In this document: piece after piece, positions 7,983-16,734 of the stretch | Numbering within the stretch: position 1 is the first letter of the stretch | How the letters are laid out: each line of letters begins with the position of its first letter | Origin: Candidatus Rhodoferax odensensis | GTDB taxonomy: Bacteria; Pseudomonadota; Gammaproteobacteria; Burkholderiales; Burkholderiaceae_C | Direction of reading: 5' to 3' | Assembly: GCA_016718405.1 (NCBI GenBank) | Contig: JADKDJ010000008.1 | Coordinates: forward strand, 1-64,000 | Length of the DNA stretch: 64,000 nucleotides | Made by a program: the position numbers and the translations under genes | The notes under the pieces: generated by a model | Told to the model about the DNA's origin: nothing | Database searches by the model: none | Seen by the model: only the letters and a program-made list of their open reading frames with translations

Positions 7983-9296
7983 ATGCAAGCGTACCGCGCC
8001 CGCCTGCTGCGCTTTGCGGTGGATCGGGCGCCCGCACACAGCGCGGTCTTTGAAGAAGACGGCCTGTTGGTAGTCGGGCCCAATGCGCGCGGTCAACAGG
8101 TGGTGCAGGCGGTTGGGCCATACGCACAATTGGCGCCGCAGTTTGCGCAGGTACCCTGCGAGGAGCTGCCCGGACACCTGATCGCGCCAGGATTTGTCGA
8201 CCTGCACAACCACTACCCACAAACCGATGTCATTGCCTCGCCTGCCGACGGCTTGCTGCCGTGGCTGGAACACTACACGTTTCCCGAAGAAGAACGCTTC
8301 TCCAACCCCGACTACTGCGCTCAGGCAGCTACTTTTTTTGTAGCAGAGCTGCTGCGCAACGGAGTGACCACGTCGCTCAGTTTTGCCAGCGCACACGTGG
8401 CCTCGGTGCAGGCCCTGTTTGCAGCGGCACGCCTAAAGCACGTACGCATGATCACCGGCTTGTGCCTGATGGATCGCCACGCGCCAGAAGGCGTTCGCAA
8501 CGATACCGAGCAAAGCCTGCTTGACACCGAAGCGCTGATCCAGCAATGGCATGGCGTAGACCGCCTGGGCTACGCGATCACACCGCGTTTTGCGCCAAGC
8601 TGCAGTGAGGCACAGTTGGTCGGGGCGGGCGTCTTGGCCGCCAAGTACCCCGACGTGTGGATCCAATCACACGTAGCCGAGAACAAAGACGAGATCCGCT
8701 GGGCGCGGGAGCTCTTTCCCCGGTCACGCAGCTACCTGGCCACGTATGCCGATTTTGGGCTGATGCGCGAACGCGCCGTCTACGCCCACTGCGTTCACTT
8801 TGACGATGAGGACCGCGCACTGATGCAGGGCACTGGCGCGGCCGCCGCCGTCAGCCCGACCAGTAACCTGTTCCTGGGCAGCGGCTTTTTTGATTACGCT
8901 GGGGCCGACCGCATGGGCATGGGCTACGGACTGGCCAGCGACGTAGGGGGCGGCACATCGTTCTGCCCATTTCACACCATGCTGGCGGCCTATGTGGTGG
9001 GCCGCGAGGGGCAGACCAAGCCCGGCCTGTCGCTCAGCCCGCAGCACTTGTGGTGGCAACACACGGCTGGCGCCGCCGCCGCTCTGGGTTTGGATGGCCG
9101 CAACGGCCGGGCCTCGATCGGCAACCTGCAACCAGGGTGTGAGGCCGACTTCGTGGTACTGAACCCGCAAGCCACGCCACTGCTGGCACGTCGCACGGCA
9201 CGCGCCACCAGCCTTGACGAGTTTCTGTTTGCCATGATCGTGCTCGGTGACGACAGGCTGATCGAGCGCACAACCGTGTCGCGGCGAACGCCCTGA
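7983..9296 (+). CDS. guaD: Guanine deaminase
   Basis: About 437 residues from the ATG at 7983; a TTG at 7965 would add six residues without support. It converts guanine to xanthine, feeding xanthine dehydrogenase. The amidohydrolase metal site is visible: FVDLHNHYPQTD (His75, His77), then PRFAPSCSE, QSHVAENKDE (third His), YAHCVHF (fourth His region) and SPTSNLFLGSG with ASDVGGGTSF near the C-terminal end. These are the GuaD-type segments. It belongs with xdhC, puuD and uraH in one pathway, though the DUF4143 block and the DUF2059 gene sit between them. Confidence 0.93.
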   Translation: MQAYRARLLRFAVDRAPAHSAVFEEDGLLVVGPNARGQQVVQAVGPYAQLAPQFAQVPCEELPGHLIAPGFVDLHNHYPQTDVIASPADGLLPWLEHYTFPEEERFSNPDYCAQAATFFVAELLRNGVTTSLSFASAHVASVQALFAAARLKHVRMITGLCLMDRHAPEGVRNDTEQSLLDTEALIQQWHGVDRLGYAITPRFAPSCSEAQLVGAGVLAAKYPDVWIQSHVAENKDEIRWARELFPRSRSYLATYADFGLMRERAVYAHCVHFDDEDRALMQGTGAAAAVSPTSNLFLGSGFFDYAGADRMGMGYGLASDVGGGTSFCPFHTMLAAYVVGREGQTKPGLSLSPQHLWWQHTAGAAAALGLDGRNGRASIGNLQPGCEADFVVLNPQATPLLARRTARATSLDEFLFAMIVLGDDRLIERTTVSRRTP

Positions 9297-9357
9297 CCGG
9301 AATGCCCCCCGGCATCGCGTCCAAGCCACTTTCTTGCATCAACATGGCTGGAGTCGT

Positions 9358-9386
9358 TTGCACAAGTGCCCCAGGTTCTCTACTAT
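9358..9386 (+). promoter_or_regulatory. Sigma-70-type promoter for the small secreted protein
   Basis: TTGCAC at 9358-9363 and TACTAT at 9381-9386 are separated by 17 bases, a near-consensus arrangement. Transcription would begin near 9393 and leave a leader of about 108 bases before the ATG at 9501. It lies in the gap after guaD, where a new promoter is expected. Confidence 0.65.
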
Positions 9387-9500
9387 GGTGACATCTCGTT
9401 ACACATCTTTGCCAACGGTATGTCAGCCACGGCGAGGCAACGGGGCGTTGTAGGCGCATGGAGCTTTTTCCATGCCCAGTTTTTTCAATCGGAGTTGACC

Positions 9501-9827
9501 ATGAAAACGAAAGCACTGATCGTAACCCTGGCCCTGGCCATTGGCGGCGCCGCATTTGCGCAGACTGCCACACCCAAACTGGACAAACGCGAAGCCAAGC
9601 AACAGGCCCGCATCGACCAAGGCGTGGCCTCTGGACAACTCACGCCCAAGGAAGCTGCCCGCATGGAGAACCGTGAAGCCAATCTGGCCGCCAACGAGCA
9701 AGCCGCCAAGGCCGATGGCGTCGTGACGCGCAAAGAACGCCGGCGCTTGCAACGCCAGGCAGACCGCAACAGCGCCGCCATCTACAAACAGAAGCACGAC
9801 GCGCAGAAGACGCCAGCCGCCCAGTAA
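9501..9827 (+). CDS. Small secreted basic helical protein, unknown function
   Basis: 108 residues from the ATG at 9501, preceded by GGAG (9491-9494). A signal peptide of about 20 residues (MKTKALIVTLALAIGGAAFA-Q) is followed by a lysine/arginine- and alanine-rich helical region with two similar segments, DKREAKQQARIDQG...LTPKEAARMENREANL and VTRKERRRLQRQ. The segments resemble repeated helical hairpins found in small periplasmic proteins of Burkholderiales, some of them annotated as metal- or stress-related; I do not assign a function. It has its own promoter and faces pssA tail to tail. Confidence 0.7.
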   Translation: MKTKALIVTLALAIGGAAFAQTATPKLDKREAKQQARIDQGVASGQLTPKEAARMENREANLAANEQAAKADGVVTRKERRRLQRQADRNSAAIYKQKHDAQKTPAAQ

Positions 9828-9848
9828 ACGGCGCTGCGCCCGGCGGGC

Positions 9849-10442
9849 TCAGAGCTTGGGAATGCGGATCCGGCTGATCATCAGCGAACCCGACAGGGCA
9901 AACATCAGCACCAGGGGATGCAACTGGAAGCCGGCAATCTTGACCACGCCAAACCACAAGTCGTCCCCGATCGCCTGGGCCCAAGTGGCCCAGGCCAGCA
10001 CCGCCACCAGTAGCAATGAAGTGGGAATGGGCGTGCCCTCGAAGTACTTCACTTTTCCCGTGCCCTCCGACAATTGTTCAGCGGTAACGTTGTAGCGAGC
10101 CAGTCGCGACACCCCGCAGGCCACGAAGTAAACCAGCACGATGCGGTCAAACAAGCCCTGCATGCCACAGCCATAAGCAATGACAGCGGGCGCCACACCA
10201 AACGAGATCACGTCCGCCAGCGAATCAAGCTCGCGGCCCAGCGCGGAGCTTTGCTGACGCCAGCGCGCGATGCGTCCGTCGAGCACATCAAAGAACAAGG
10301 CCACGGGTATCAGGCCGCAGGCAAAGTACAGGTGCAAAGGGTCGAGCGTCTGCAGGTAGGTCATCACCGAGAACAGCGCTCCGACGCCACAAAACGAATT
10401 GGCCAAGGTGAACCAGTCAGCGAGGTGAAACTCGCGGATCAT
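9849..10442 (-). CDS. pssA: CDP-alcohol phosphatidyltransferase, probably phosphatidylserine synthase
   Basis: 197 residues from the ATG at 10442. This inner-membrane enzyme transfers a phosphatidyl group from CDP-diacylglycerol, most likely to serine on the way to phosphatidylethanolamine. The complete CDP-alcohol phosphotransferase motif DxxDGxxARx8GxxxDxxxD is present (DVLDGRIAR ... G...D...D, about residues 52-77). Several hydrophobic helices follow. The type II PssA assignment is from overall resemblance (WFTLANSFCGVGA start, DSLADVISFGVAPA). The frame is open further upstream but that part overlaps the binding-protein gene and has no membrane or family features. Confidence 0.82.
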   Translation of the reverse strand: MIREFHLADWFTLANSFCGVGALFSVMTYLQTLDPLHLYFACGLIPVALFFDVLDGRIARWRQQSSALGRELDSLADVISFGVAPAVIAYGCGMQGLFDRIVLVYFVACGVSRLARYNVTAEQLSEGTGKVKYFEGTPIPTSLLLVAVLAWATWAQAIGDDLWFGVVKIAGFQLHPLVLMFALSGSLMISRIRIPKL

Positions 10443-10483
10443 GGAGAAGGGCTTGTTCTGAGCCACGTGCACTGCAGTCTGAG

Positions 10484-11509
10484 TCAGCGCACCGGGTGGG
10501 CATACATCAGGCCACCCTTGGTCCACAGATTGTTGAGTCCACGCGGCAGCTTCAAGGCCGACTTGGGACCAACATTGCGCTCGAAAATCTCGCCATAGTT
10601 GCCAGTGGACTTGATCGCGCGAGCCAGCCACTCACGCTCCAGCCCCAGGGGCTTGCCGGTGTCCTCGGTGGTGCCCAAGATACTGCCGATCTGCGGGTCC
10701 GCGCTTTGCCTCATGGCATCCACATTGGCTTGGGTGATGCCGTACTCCTCGGCCGCGAGCAAACCGTAGACCACCCATTTGACGATGGCAAACCACTCGT
10801 CGTCGCCACGGCGCACCATCGGCCCAAGAGGCTCCTTGGAAATGATCTCGGGCAGGATGACGTGATCAGCCGGATTTTTGGCTGACTTGTTGCGCACCGA
10901 CGCCAGGCCCGACGCATCTGTGCTGTAGGCGGTGCAGCGACCCGAAAAATAGGCACCCTCCACCGCTTCAAGTTTTTCAAACATTACCGATTTGATGCCC
11001 AGGCCATGGGCGGTGGAGTAATCGGCAAGGTTCTTCTGCGTGGTCGTAGCAGTCTGCACGCAGACGGTGTGACCCTTGAGCTGACTGGCACGACTGATTT
11101 TGCTCTTGACCGGCACCATGAAGCCCTGCCCATCGTAGTAGGTGACCACGGTCTGGTGCAAACCGAGCGAGGCGTCGCGGGTCAAGGTGAAAGTGGTGTT
11201 GCGCGACAGCACATCAATTTCGCCGGACTGCAGGGCTGTGAAGCGGGATGACGCAGGCAGTGGAATGAACTTGACCTTGTCCCCATCACCGAGGGTCGCG
11301 GCAGCAATGGCGCGGCAGACATCGACATCAAGGCCAACCCATCTCCCATGTGCGTCGGTGGCCGAAAATCCGGCCAGACCGGTATGCACACCGCAAACCA
11401 CCTGGCCCCGTGCCCTGATGTCATCCAGCGTCTTGCCCGCGTGCGCCGGCATTGTCGCCAAGCACGCCCACACCGCCGCTGCCAGCGCCGCTTGCTTGAT
11501 TCGTTTCAT
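10484..11509 (-). CDS. General amino-acid ABC binding protein (AapJ/BztA type)
   Basis: About 341 residues from the ATG at 11509. A signal peptide ends near AHA-G, then the mature protein starts KTLDDIRARGQVVCGVHTGLAGFS, the typical AapJ/BztA opening, with SSRFTALQSGEIDVLSRNTT and VCVQTATTT later. It would bind L-amino acids in the periplasm. No aapQMP permease/ATPase genes accompany it. It lies only 45 bases downstream of a chemoreceptor gene on the same strand, which suggests a role as a ligand-presenting partner for chemotaxis, in addition to or instead of transport. That role is inference. Confidence 0.85.
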   Translation of the reverse strand: MKRIKQAALAAAVWACLATMPAHAGKTLDDIRARGQVVCGVHTGLAGFSATDAHGRWVGLDVDVCRAIAAATLGDGDKVKFIPLPASSRFTALQSGEIDVLSRNTTFTLTRDASLGLHQTVVTYYDGQGFMVPVKSKISRASQLKGHTVCVQTATTTQKNLADYSTAHGLGIKSVMFEKLEAVEGAYFSGRCTAYSTDASGLASVRNKSAKNPADHVILPEIISKEPLGPMVRRGDDEWFAIVKWVVYGLLAAEEYGITQANVDAMRQSADPQIGSILGTTEDTGKPLGLEREWLARAIKSTGNYGEIFERNVGPKSALKLPRGLNNLWTKGGLMYAHPVR

Positions 11510-11554
11510 AAGCACTTTGAGTTCGTGAGTGCCGCTGGCCTGCGCCGTGATCCC

Positions 11555-13210
11555 TTAGCCGGGCAAGCGCCGCACATGCTGGGCCCCCAACTGCTGCGGC
11601 CGGCGGTCAACCGATGGACCGTCGCGCCGATCGAGCTTGAAGTTGCTCACGACCTGTGTCAATCGGGCCGCCTGCTCCTTCAGACTCTCGGCCGCGGCTG
11701 CGCTCTGCTCGACCAGCGCCGAGTTCTGCTGAGTCATCTGATCCAACGCGGCGATCGACGAGTTGATTTCGCTGATACCCGAACTCTGACTGGACGCCGC
11801 CGCCGTGATCTCACCCAGCGTGTCGTTGACACGCTTGACCGAAGTGACGATGTCAGTCATGGTGCTGCCCGCATCAGCCACCAGCTTGGCCCCGCGCTCA
11901 ACCCGATCCACGCTGGCCCCGATCAGGCTCTTGATTTCACGCGCGGCCTCTGCGGAACGACCGGCCAGGCTGCGCACCTCGGAGGCCACCACGGCAAAAC
12001 CACGGCCCTGTTCACCCGCCCGCGCCGCCTCGACGGCAGCGTTGAGCGCCAAAATGTTGGTCTGAAACGCAATGCCATCGATCACACCGATGATGTCGGA
12101 AATCTTCTTTGAGCTGGCGTTGATCTCGCCCATCGTGGTCACCACCTCGGCCACCACAGTGCCGCCACGCGCCGCCACACTGGCGGCGGTCGATGCCATT
12201 TGGTTGGCCTGTTTGGCGGACTCCGCGCTACGCATCACGATGCTGGTCAGGTGGTCCATCGATTGCGCAGTTTGCTGCAGGTTCGAGGCGGTCTGCTCAG
12301 TGCGCTGGCTCAGGTCCTGGTTGCCCGAGGCCACCTCGCTGCTGGCCACCTCAATCGAATCGGCCGCCTGGCGAATGCCACCGACGAGCGTACGCAAGCG
12401 CTCCTGCATGGCCCGAATGGCTTCGAGCAGTCGCCCGGTCTCGTCGTGGATGCGCACCTCAATCTCTGAAGACAGGTCGCCATCAGCGATGCGCTCGGCC
12501 ACCACCACGGCGCGGCCGATCGGCGCCGTAACGCTGTTGGTGATGCCCCAGCCAATGGCGCCACCCAGGGCCAAGGCAAACACCACCAGCCCCACCGAAA
12601 CGAGCTGGGTCTGGCGCTCCAGGCGCGCCACCTCGGCGTTGGCCTCGTCGGTCAGCTTGCGCTGCAGCAAGACCAGCTCCAGCACCTTCTGGCGCATTTT
12701 GATCTCTTGGGGTCGAACGCGGTTGGTCAAGGTCAGCACGGCAGCCACGGTGTCGCGGTCCGAGCCCTGTTGCACCGCTTCGCGAACCTCCGGCAAAGCC
12801 ACCTTGGCGGCGGCCGTAATATCGGCAAACAAGGCGCGTTCAGCGTCACTCGATTGCGGCAGCGCCAGCAGCGCGGCAAGCTTCTTCTCGGTGGCCAGGT
12901 ACTTCTCTTCGGCGACCTTGGCGAGGCTGACTTCTAAAGCGGCCTGCTTGCCATCAAGATCAGTCTCGAGGTTGGCAAACAGGGCCACTGACCGGGTCTG
13001 GATTGCCAGCGAGTCGATGCTGGTCAACAGGTCGTTGGCGACTTCGGTCTTGGCGTTGTTAACCTGAACAATGGTCTGGACCTTCTGGCCCAGCACCCGC
13101 ATCGAGTAGGCGCCCGTGATGGCCACCGCAACCAACAACAACAGCACGGTGGCAAACCCGGCAGTGAGTCGCTTGGCCAGGGACAACGATTTCAGTGTTT
13201 GAAACAGCAC
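11555..13210 (-). CDS. Methyl-accepting chemotaxis protein
   Basis: 551 residues. The start is a GTG at 13210 preceded by GAGGAG. Layout: N-terminal transmembrane helix (about 15-35), periplasmic four-helix-bundle region to about residue 190, second transmembrane helix (about 205-225), HAMP (about 227-280), then the methylation helices and the strongly conserved signalling tip around IDGIAFQTNILALNAAVEAARAGEQGRGFAVVASEVR. It lacks an obvious C-terminal CheR-docking pentapeptide. It sits between gltL and an orphan amino-acid binding protein, so amino-acid sensing is plausible. Confidence 0.94.
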   Translation of the reverse strand: MLFQTLKSLSLAKRLTAGFATVLLLLVAVAITGAYSMRVLGQKVQTIVQVNNAKTEVANDLLTSIDSLAIQTRSVALFANLETDLDGKQAALEVSLAKVAEEKYLATEKKLAALLALPQSSDAERALFADITAAAKVALPEVREAVQQGSDRDTVAAVLTLTNRVRPQEIKMRQKVLELVLLQRKLTDEANAEVARLERQTQLVSVGLVVFALALGGAIGWGITNSVTAPIGRAVVVAERIADGDLSSEIEVRIHDETGRLLEAIRAMQERLRTLVGGIRQAADSIEVASSEVASGNQDLSQRTEQTASNLQQTAQSMDHLTSIVMRSAESAKQANQMASTAASVAARGGTVVAEVVTTMGEINASSKKISDIIGVIDGIAFQTNILALNAAVEAARAGEQGRGFAVVASEVRSLAGRSAEAAREIKSLIGASVDRVERGAKLVADAGSTMTDIVTSVKRVNDTLGEITAAASSQSSGISEINSSIAALDQMTQQNSALVEQSAAAAESLKEQAARLTQVVSNFKLDRRDGPSVDRRPQQLGAQHVRRLPG

Positions 13211-13376
13211 GCCGGTCTCCTCTTTCTAATTGGGTCGCGTCCAAGCCAGTCCATCCAACGCGATGGCTGCGGCTGTCAGTATGCCCCGACTATCGCAAAC
13301 CGCGCAACTGCGCGTTGATCCGAGGCCTGGTCCAAACCGCCACCGCCCGTGGCCGCGGTCACGCCACACCGTTCCC

Positions 13377-14114
13377 TCAGTGCTGCAGAATCTTGTTGAG
13401 AAAGTCCTTGGTACGCGCCTGCCGGTCTTCTGGCTTGTTGAAGAAGTCGCTCTTGGAGCAGTCCTCCAGAATCTTGCCGCCAACGTCCATAAAAATCACG
13501 CGGCTCGAGACCTTGCGCGCAAACCCCATCTCGTGGGTAACACACATCATGGTCATGCCCTCGTTGGCCAATCCGACCATCACGTCGAGCACCTCGCCCA
13601 CCATTTCGGGATCCAGCGCGGAGGTGGGCTCGTCGAACAGCATCACGATCGGGTCCATGCTCAGTGCGCGGGCGATCGCCACCCGCTGCTGCTGCCCGCC
13701 AGAGAGCTGGCCTGGGAACTTATCCTTGTGCGCCATCAGGCCGACGCGTTCGAGCATTTTGAGGCCACGCGTCTTGGCGTCGTCCGGGTTGCGGCCCAGT
13801 ACCTTGATCTGGGCGATCGTCAGGTTCTCGGTCACGCTCAGGTGAGGAAACAATTCGAAATGTTGAAACACCATGCCCACGCGGCTGCGCAGTTTGGGCA
13901 GGTCGGTCTTGGGGTCGTGCACCGCCACACCGTCGACCGTGATCTCACCTTTCTGGAAAGGCTCCAGCGCGTTGATGGTCTTGATCAAGGTCGACTTGCC
14001 CGAGCCTGAAGGGCCGCACACCACGACCACTTCGCCCTTTTGGATTTTGGTCGAGCAATCGGTCAGCACCTGCACCGGGCCGTACCACTTGGAGACATTT
14101 TTGAGTTCGATCAT
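13377..14114 (-). CDS. gltL: Glutamate/aspartate ABC transporter ATPase
   Basis: 245 residues. The ATG at 14114 is preceded by GGAG and is preferred over the TTG at 14126. It energises uptake of acidic amino acids at the inner membrane. Walker A GPSGSGKST, the signature LSGGQQQRVAIARAL, Walker B VMLFDEPTSALDPE and the switch His in CVTHEMGFA are all intact. It is the last gene of the gltIJKL set and follows gltK after about 40 bases. Its intactness contrasts with the broken permease genes upstream. Confidence 0.93.
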   Translation of the reverse strand: MIELKNVSKWYGPVQVLTDCSTKIQKGEVVVVCGPSGSGKSTLIKTINALEPFQKGEITVDGVAVHDPKTDLPKLRSRVGMVFQHFELFPHLSVTENLTIAQIKVLGRNPDDAKTRGLKMLERVGLMAHKDKFPGQLSGGQQQRVAIARALSMDPIVMLFDEPTSALDPEMVGEVLDVMVGLANEGMTMMCVTHEMGFARKVSSRVIFMDVGGKILEDCSKSDFFNKPEDRQARTKDFLNKILQH

Positions 14115-14156
14115 TAGATACTCCAATACTTAAAACCTGCACCCGATCATCGGCTG

Positions 14157-14783
14157 CTATCGAACAATGGCGATGCGTTTGTGCAGCCGCTTGACCGCAT
14201 AGGACAGGCTGTAGCAAAGCACGAAATACACCACGGCCGCCAGCAAGTAGGCTTCTTCGGGGCGACCGTAAATCTTTCCGGCGGTCGTGAAGCCTTTGAG
14301 CAGGTCGTACGCACCGATCGCGTACACCAGCGAGGTATCCTGAAACAGGATGATGGTCTGCGTCAAAAGCACCGGCAGCATGTTGCGAAAGGCCTGCGGC
14401 AGCACCACCAGCCGCATGTTCTGGCCGTAGGTCATGCCCAGCGCCTGCCCAGCATGCACCTGGCCACGCGGAATCGACTGGATGCCCGCGCGCATGATCT
14501 CGCTGAAGTAGGCCGCCTCGAAGGCGATGAAGGTATCGGCATCAGCAGGAAGAACCAAAGGATGACCATCACCAGCGGGATCGAACGCATGCCGTTGACG
14601 TAGAACGTCGCCGGCAACATCAACGTCTTATTGCCAGACAGTCGCATCAACGCCAACACAGTTCCGAACACGACCCCGCCAATAGTCGCGATGATGGTCA
14701 ACTCAACACTGAACCAGAAGCCGTTCATAACGAACTTGCTGATCACATTCCCAGTTGAAGAACGTAAGGTCAAGTCCAAACAT
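14157..14783 (-). pseudogene. gltK: Glutamate/aspartate ABC permease GltK, broken
   Basis: The ATG at 14783 begins MFGLDLTFFNW, as expected for GltK. Near 14746-14748 an extra A (GGGAATGTG instead of GGGATGTG) throws the frame, and the protein resumes as VISKFVMNGFWFSVELTII in another frame. A second break occurs near 14540: after ILWFFLLMP the sequence jumps to DTFIAFEAAYFSEIMRAG in a third frame, apparently missing about 15 residues that the family normally has between these motifs. The rest, including the ABC permease EAA-like loop (SIPRGQVHAGQALGMTYGQ) and the C-terminus at 14157, is intact. Either a decayed gene or an assembly problem. Confidence 0.85.
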
Positions 14784-14784
14784 C

Positions 14785-15503
14785 TCAGTGCCCCCGTGCC
14801 GCCCGCAACGATGAAGCCGGGGATCTGAACACGTCGCTCGACAAAGGCCATGCCTCGGTTGACCGCAAAAGCCGACACCGCGTACAACGCCGTCACGGCC
14901 AGATAGATTTCCACGCCGCGCGACGTCTCTTCCTGGGCTTGCATGGCAAACATGGTCAGCTCGGCGATCGACACCGCAAAGGCCACCGATGAATTTTTCA
15001 GCAGGTTCATGCTCTCGCTGGTCAGCGGCGGCAGGATGATACGAAACGCCATGGGCAGGATCACGTAGCGGTAGGTCTGCGCAGTGGTAAAACCCATCGC
15101 CATACCGGCATAGCGCTGGCCCTTGGGCAGGGCCTGAACGCCGGCACGCACCTGTTCGGCTATCCGGGCCGAGGTAAAAAACCCAAGGGCAAACACCACC
15201 AGCACAAAGCCCGGCAACTGCTGCATCACGGGGAACACTTTGGGCACCACGAAATACCACAAAAATATCTGCACCAGTAAGGGAATGTTCCGAAACAGCT
15301 CCACCCAGGCGCCGGCAAGCCGCACCAGCAGCGGGCTATTGGGCAAGGTGCGCAAGGTGCCCATGAAGAATCCCACCAACACCGCCACCACCCAGGAACT
15401 GCCAGCTACCGCCAGTGTCCAGCCCCAGGCGTCGAACATCCACTGCAGGTAGGTGCGGCCGCTACCGTCGTCATTCAGGAAAAACTTGCCAGTCCCACGT
15501 CAT
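14785..15503 (-). pseudogene. gltJ: Glutamate/aspartate ABC permease GltJ, frameshifted at both ends
   Basis: The expected start MTWDWQVF is at the ATG 15503, but a T homopolymer near 15482-15490 shifts the frame; one T fewer gives VFLNDDGSGRTYLQW and joins the long frame from 15439. The body is a complete permease: ELFRNIPLLVQIFLWY, the EAA loop EQVRAGVQALPKGQRYAGMAMG and SSVAFAVSIAELTMF. At the other end the frame misses its stop: one extra G in the five-G run at 14791-14795 would give VAGGTGGH and the TGA at 14785-14787, directly before the gltK ATG. As written, the GltJ frame runs on into gltK. The internal ATG at 15439 would allow a shortened product. Confidence 0.82.
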
Positions 15504-15537
15504 ATAAATCACCTTCGGCAAACAAAACCATCCAGTC

Positions 15538-15576
15538 AAAAAAAACCCCGCCCACCTGCACTGCAGACAGACGGGA
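15538..15576 (-). terminator. Intra-operon terminator between gltI and gltJ
   Basis: Read on the minus strand, a stem of 12-14 base pairs (15563-15576 with 15548-15561, including some G-U pairs) with a very small loop is followed by a run of nine T (plus-strand A at 15538-15546). It lies 28 bases past the gltI stop and 35 bases before the gltJ start. Such a hairpin commonly lets the binding protein be made in excess over the permease. Confidence 0.85.
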
Positions 15577-15603
15577 TCCGGCCCTCAAGCCCGCTGGTTA
15601 CGC

Positions 15604-16503
15604 TTACTTCTTGGCGTAGTCTTCCATGGGTTTGTCATTCGGGTTGGCCCACGCCGCCTTGGTGCTCTCGCTGGCAGCATAGCCCACCTTGGTGTTCTTC
15701 GGTGGAATCGGCTGCATGAACCACTTGTCCCACAGCTTGGCGATTTCGCCCGATTTCATCATGCCCTTGACGGTGTCGTCGGCCAGCTTCTTGAACGCAG
15801 GGTCGTCTTTGCGGATCATGATCGCGATCGGTTCGACGCTGAGCGTCTCGCCCACAATCTTGAACCCGGCCGGGTTCTTGGATGTCGCAATGTTGCCAGC
15901 CAAAATGGCACCGTCCATCACAAAGGCATCGGCGCGACCGGATTCGAGCAGCAAGAAGCTGTCCGAATGGTCCTTACCATAGACTTCCTTGAAGTCCACG
16001 CCGGTGGCACGTTCGTTCTTGCGCAGCGTCTGCACTGATGTGGTGCCAGTGGTGGTCGCCACGTTTTTGCCATTGAGCTGGGCAATGCCGGAAATACCGG
16101 AGTCGGCCTTGACCGCCATGCGCACCTCTTCAACGAAAGTGGTCACCACAAAGGATACGTCCTTTTGGCGGGTGGCGTTGTTGGTGGTGGAGCCGCACTC
16201 GATGTCGACGGTGCCGTTTTGCACCAACGGAATGCGGTTTTGCGAGGTGACGGGCTGGTACTTCACGGTGAGCTTCTTGCCGGCTGCCTTTTCCAGGTCG
16301 GCAATGATGCGGCCGCACACTTCGACATGAAAGCCAGTGTACTGGCCGTCACCCAGGGTGTACGACAGGGCACCGGACGAGTCACGCACGCCCATGGTGA
16401 TGGTGCCCGATGCTTTGACCTTGCTAATGGTGTCGGTGGTCTGGGACTGAGCGCCCGTGGATACCGCCGCCATGACGGCCAAGGCTAACAAATGCTTCTT
16501 CAT
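15604..16503 (-). CDS. gltI: Glutamate/aspartate periplasmic binding protein
   Basis: 299 residues. The ATG at 16503 has GGAG seven bases upstream. A signal peptide ends at about SQ (MKKHLLALAVMAAVSTGAQSQ). The mature part shows GVRDSSGALSYTLGDGQYTGFHVE, LVQNGTVDIECGSTTNN and KNVATTTGTTSVQ, diagnostic for GltI/DEBP proteins. It delivers glutamate and aspartate to GltJK-L. The upstream 230 bases before the divergent hydrolase gene should contain its promoter; a TTAAATT box is near 16567-16573, but the -35 is not clear. Confidence 0.93.
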   Translation of the reverse strand: MKKHLLALAVMAAVSTGAQSQTTDTISKVKASGTITMGVRDSSGALSYTLGDGQYTGFHVEVCGRIIADLEKAAGKKLTVKYQPVTSQNRIPLVQNGTVDIECGSTTNNATRQKDVSFVVTTFVEEVRMAVKADSGISGIAQLNGKNVATTTGTTSVQTLRKNERATGVDFKEVYGKDHSDSFLLLESGRADAFVMDGAILAGNIATSKNPAGFKIVGETLSVEPIAIMIRKDDPAFKKLADDTVKGMMKSGEIAKLWDKWFMQPIPPKNTKVGYAASESTKAAWANPNDKPMEDYAKK

Positions 16504-16734
16504 TTCAAACTCCAGTGGTTAATTTTCGACAAGACGAGGCGCTTGCTCACAGCAATCACAGCTAAGAATTTAACTTGCCCGGCGCCAGCGAGCATCGGGG
16601 TTTACGCCCTATCGTCATGCAAATTCCTCATAGCTTGATCCTAGCATCGATTGTTGGACCCGACGTGCCGAGGCTGTGCGTACCTGGCGACAATAGCGGG
16701 TCGCAACCGTTGATGCATTCACCTCCAAGCCGCC

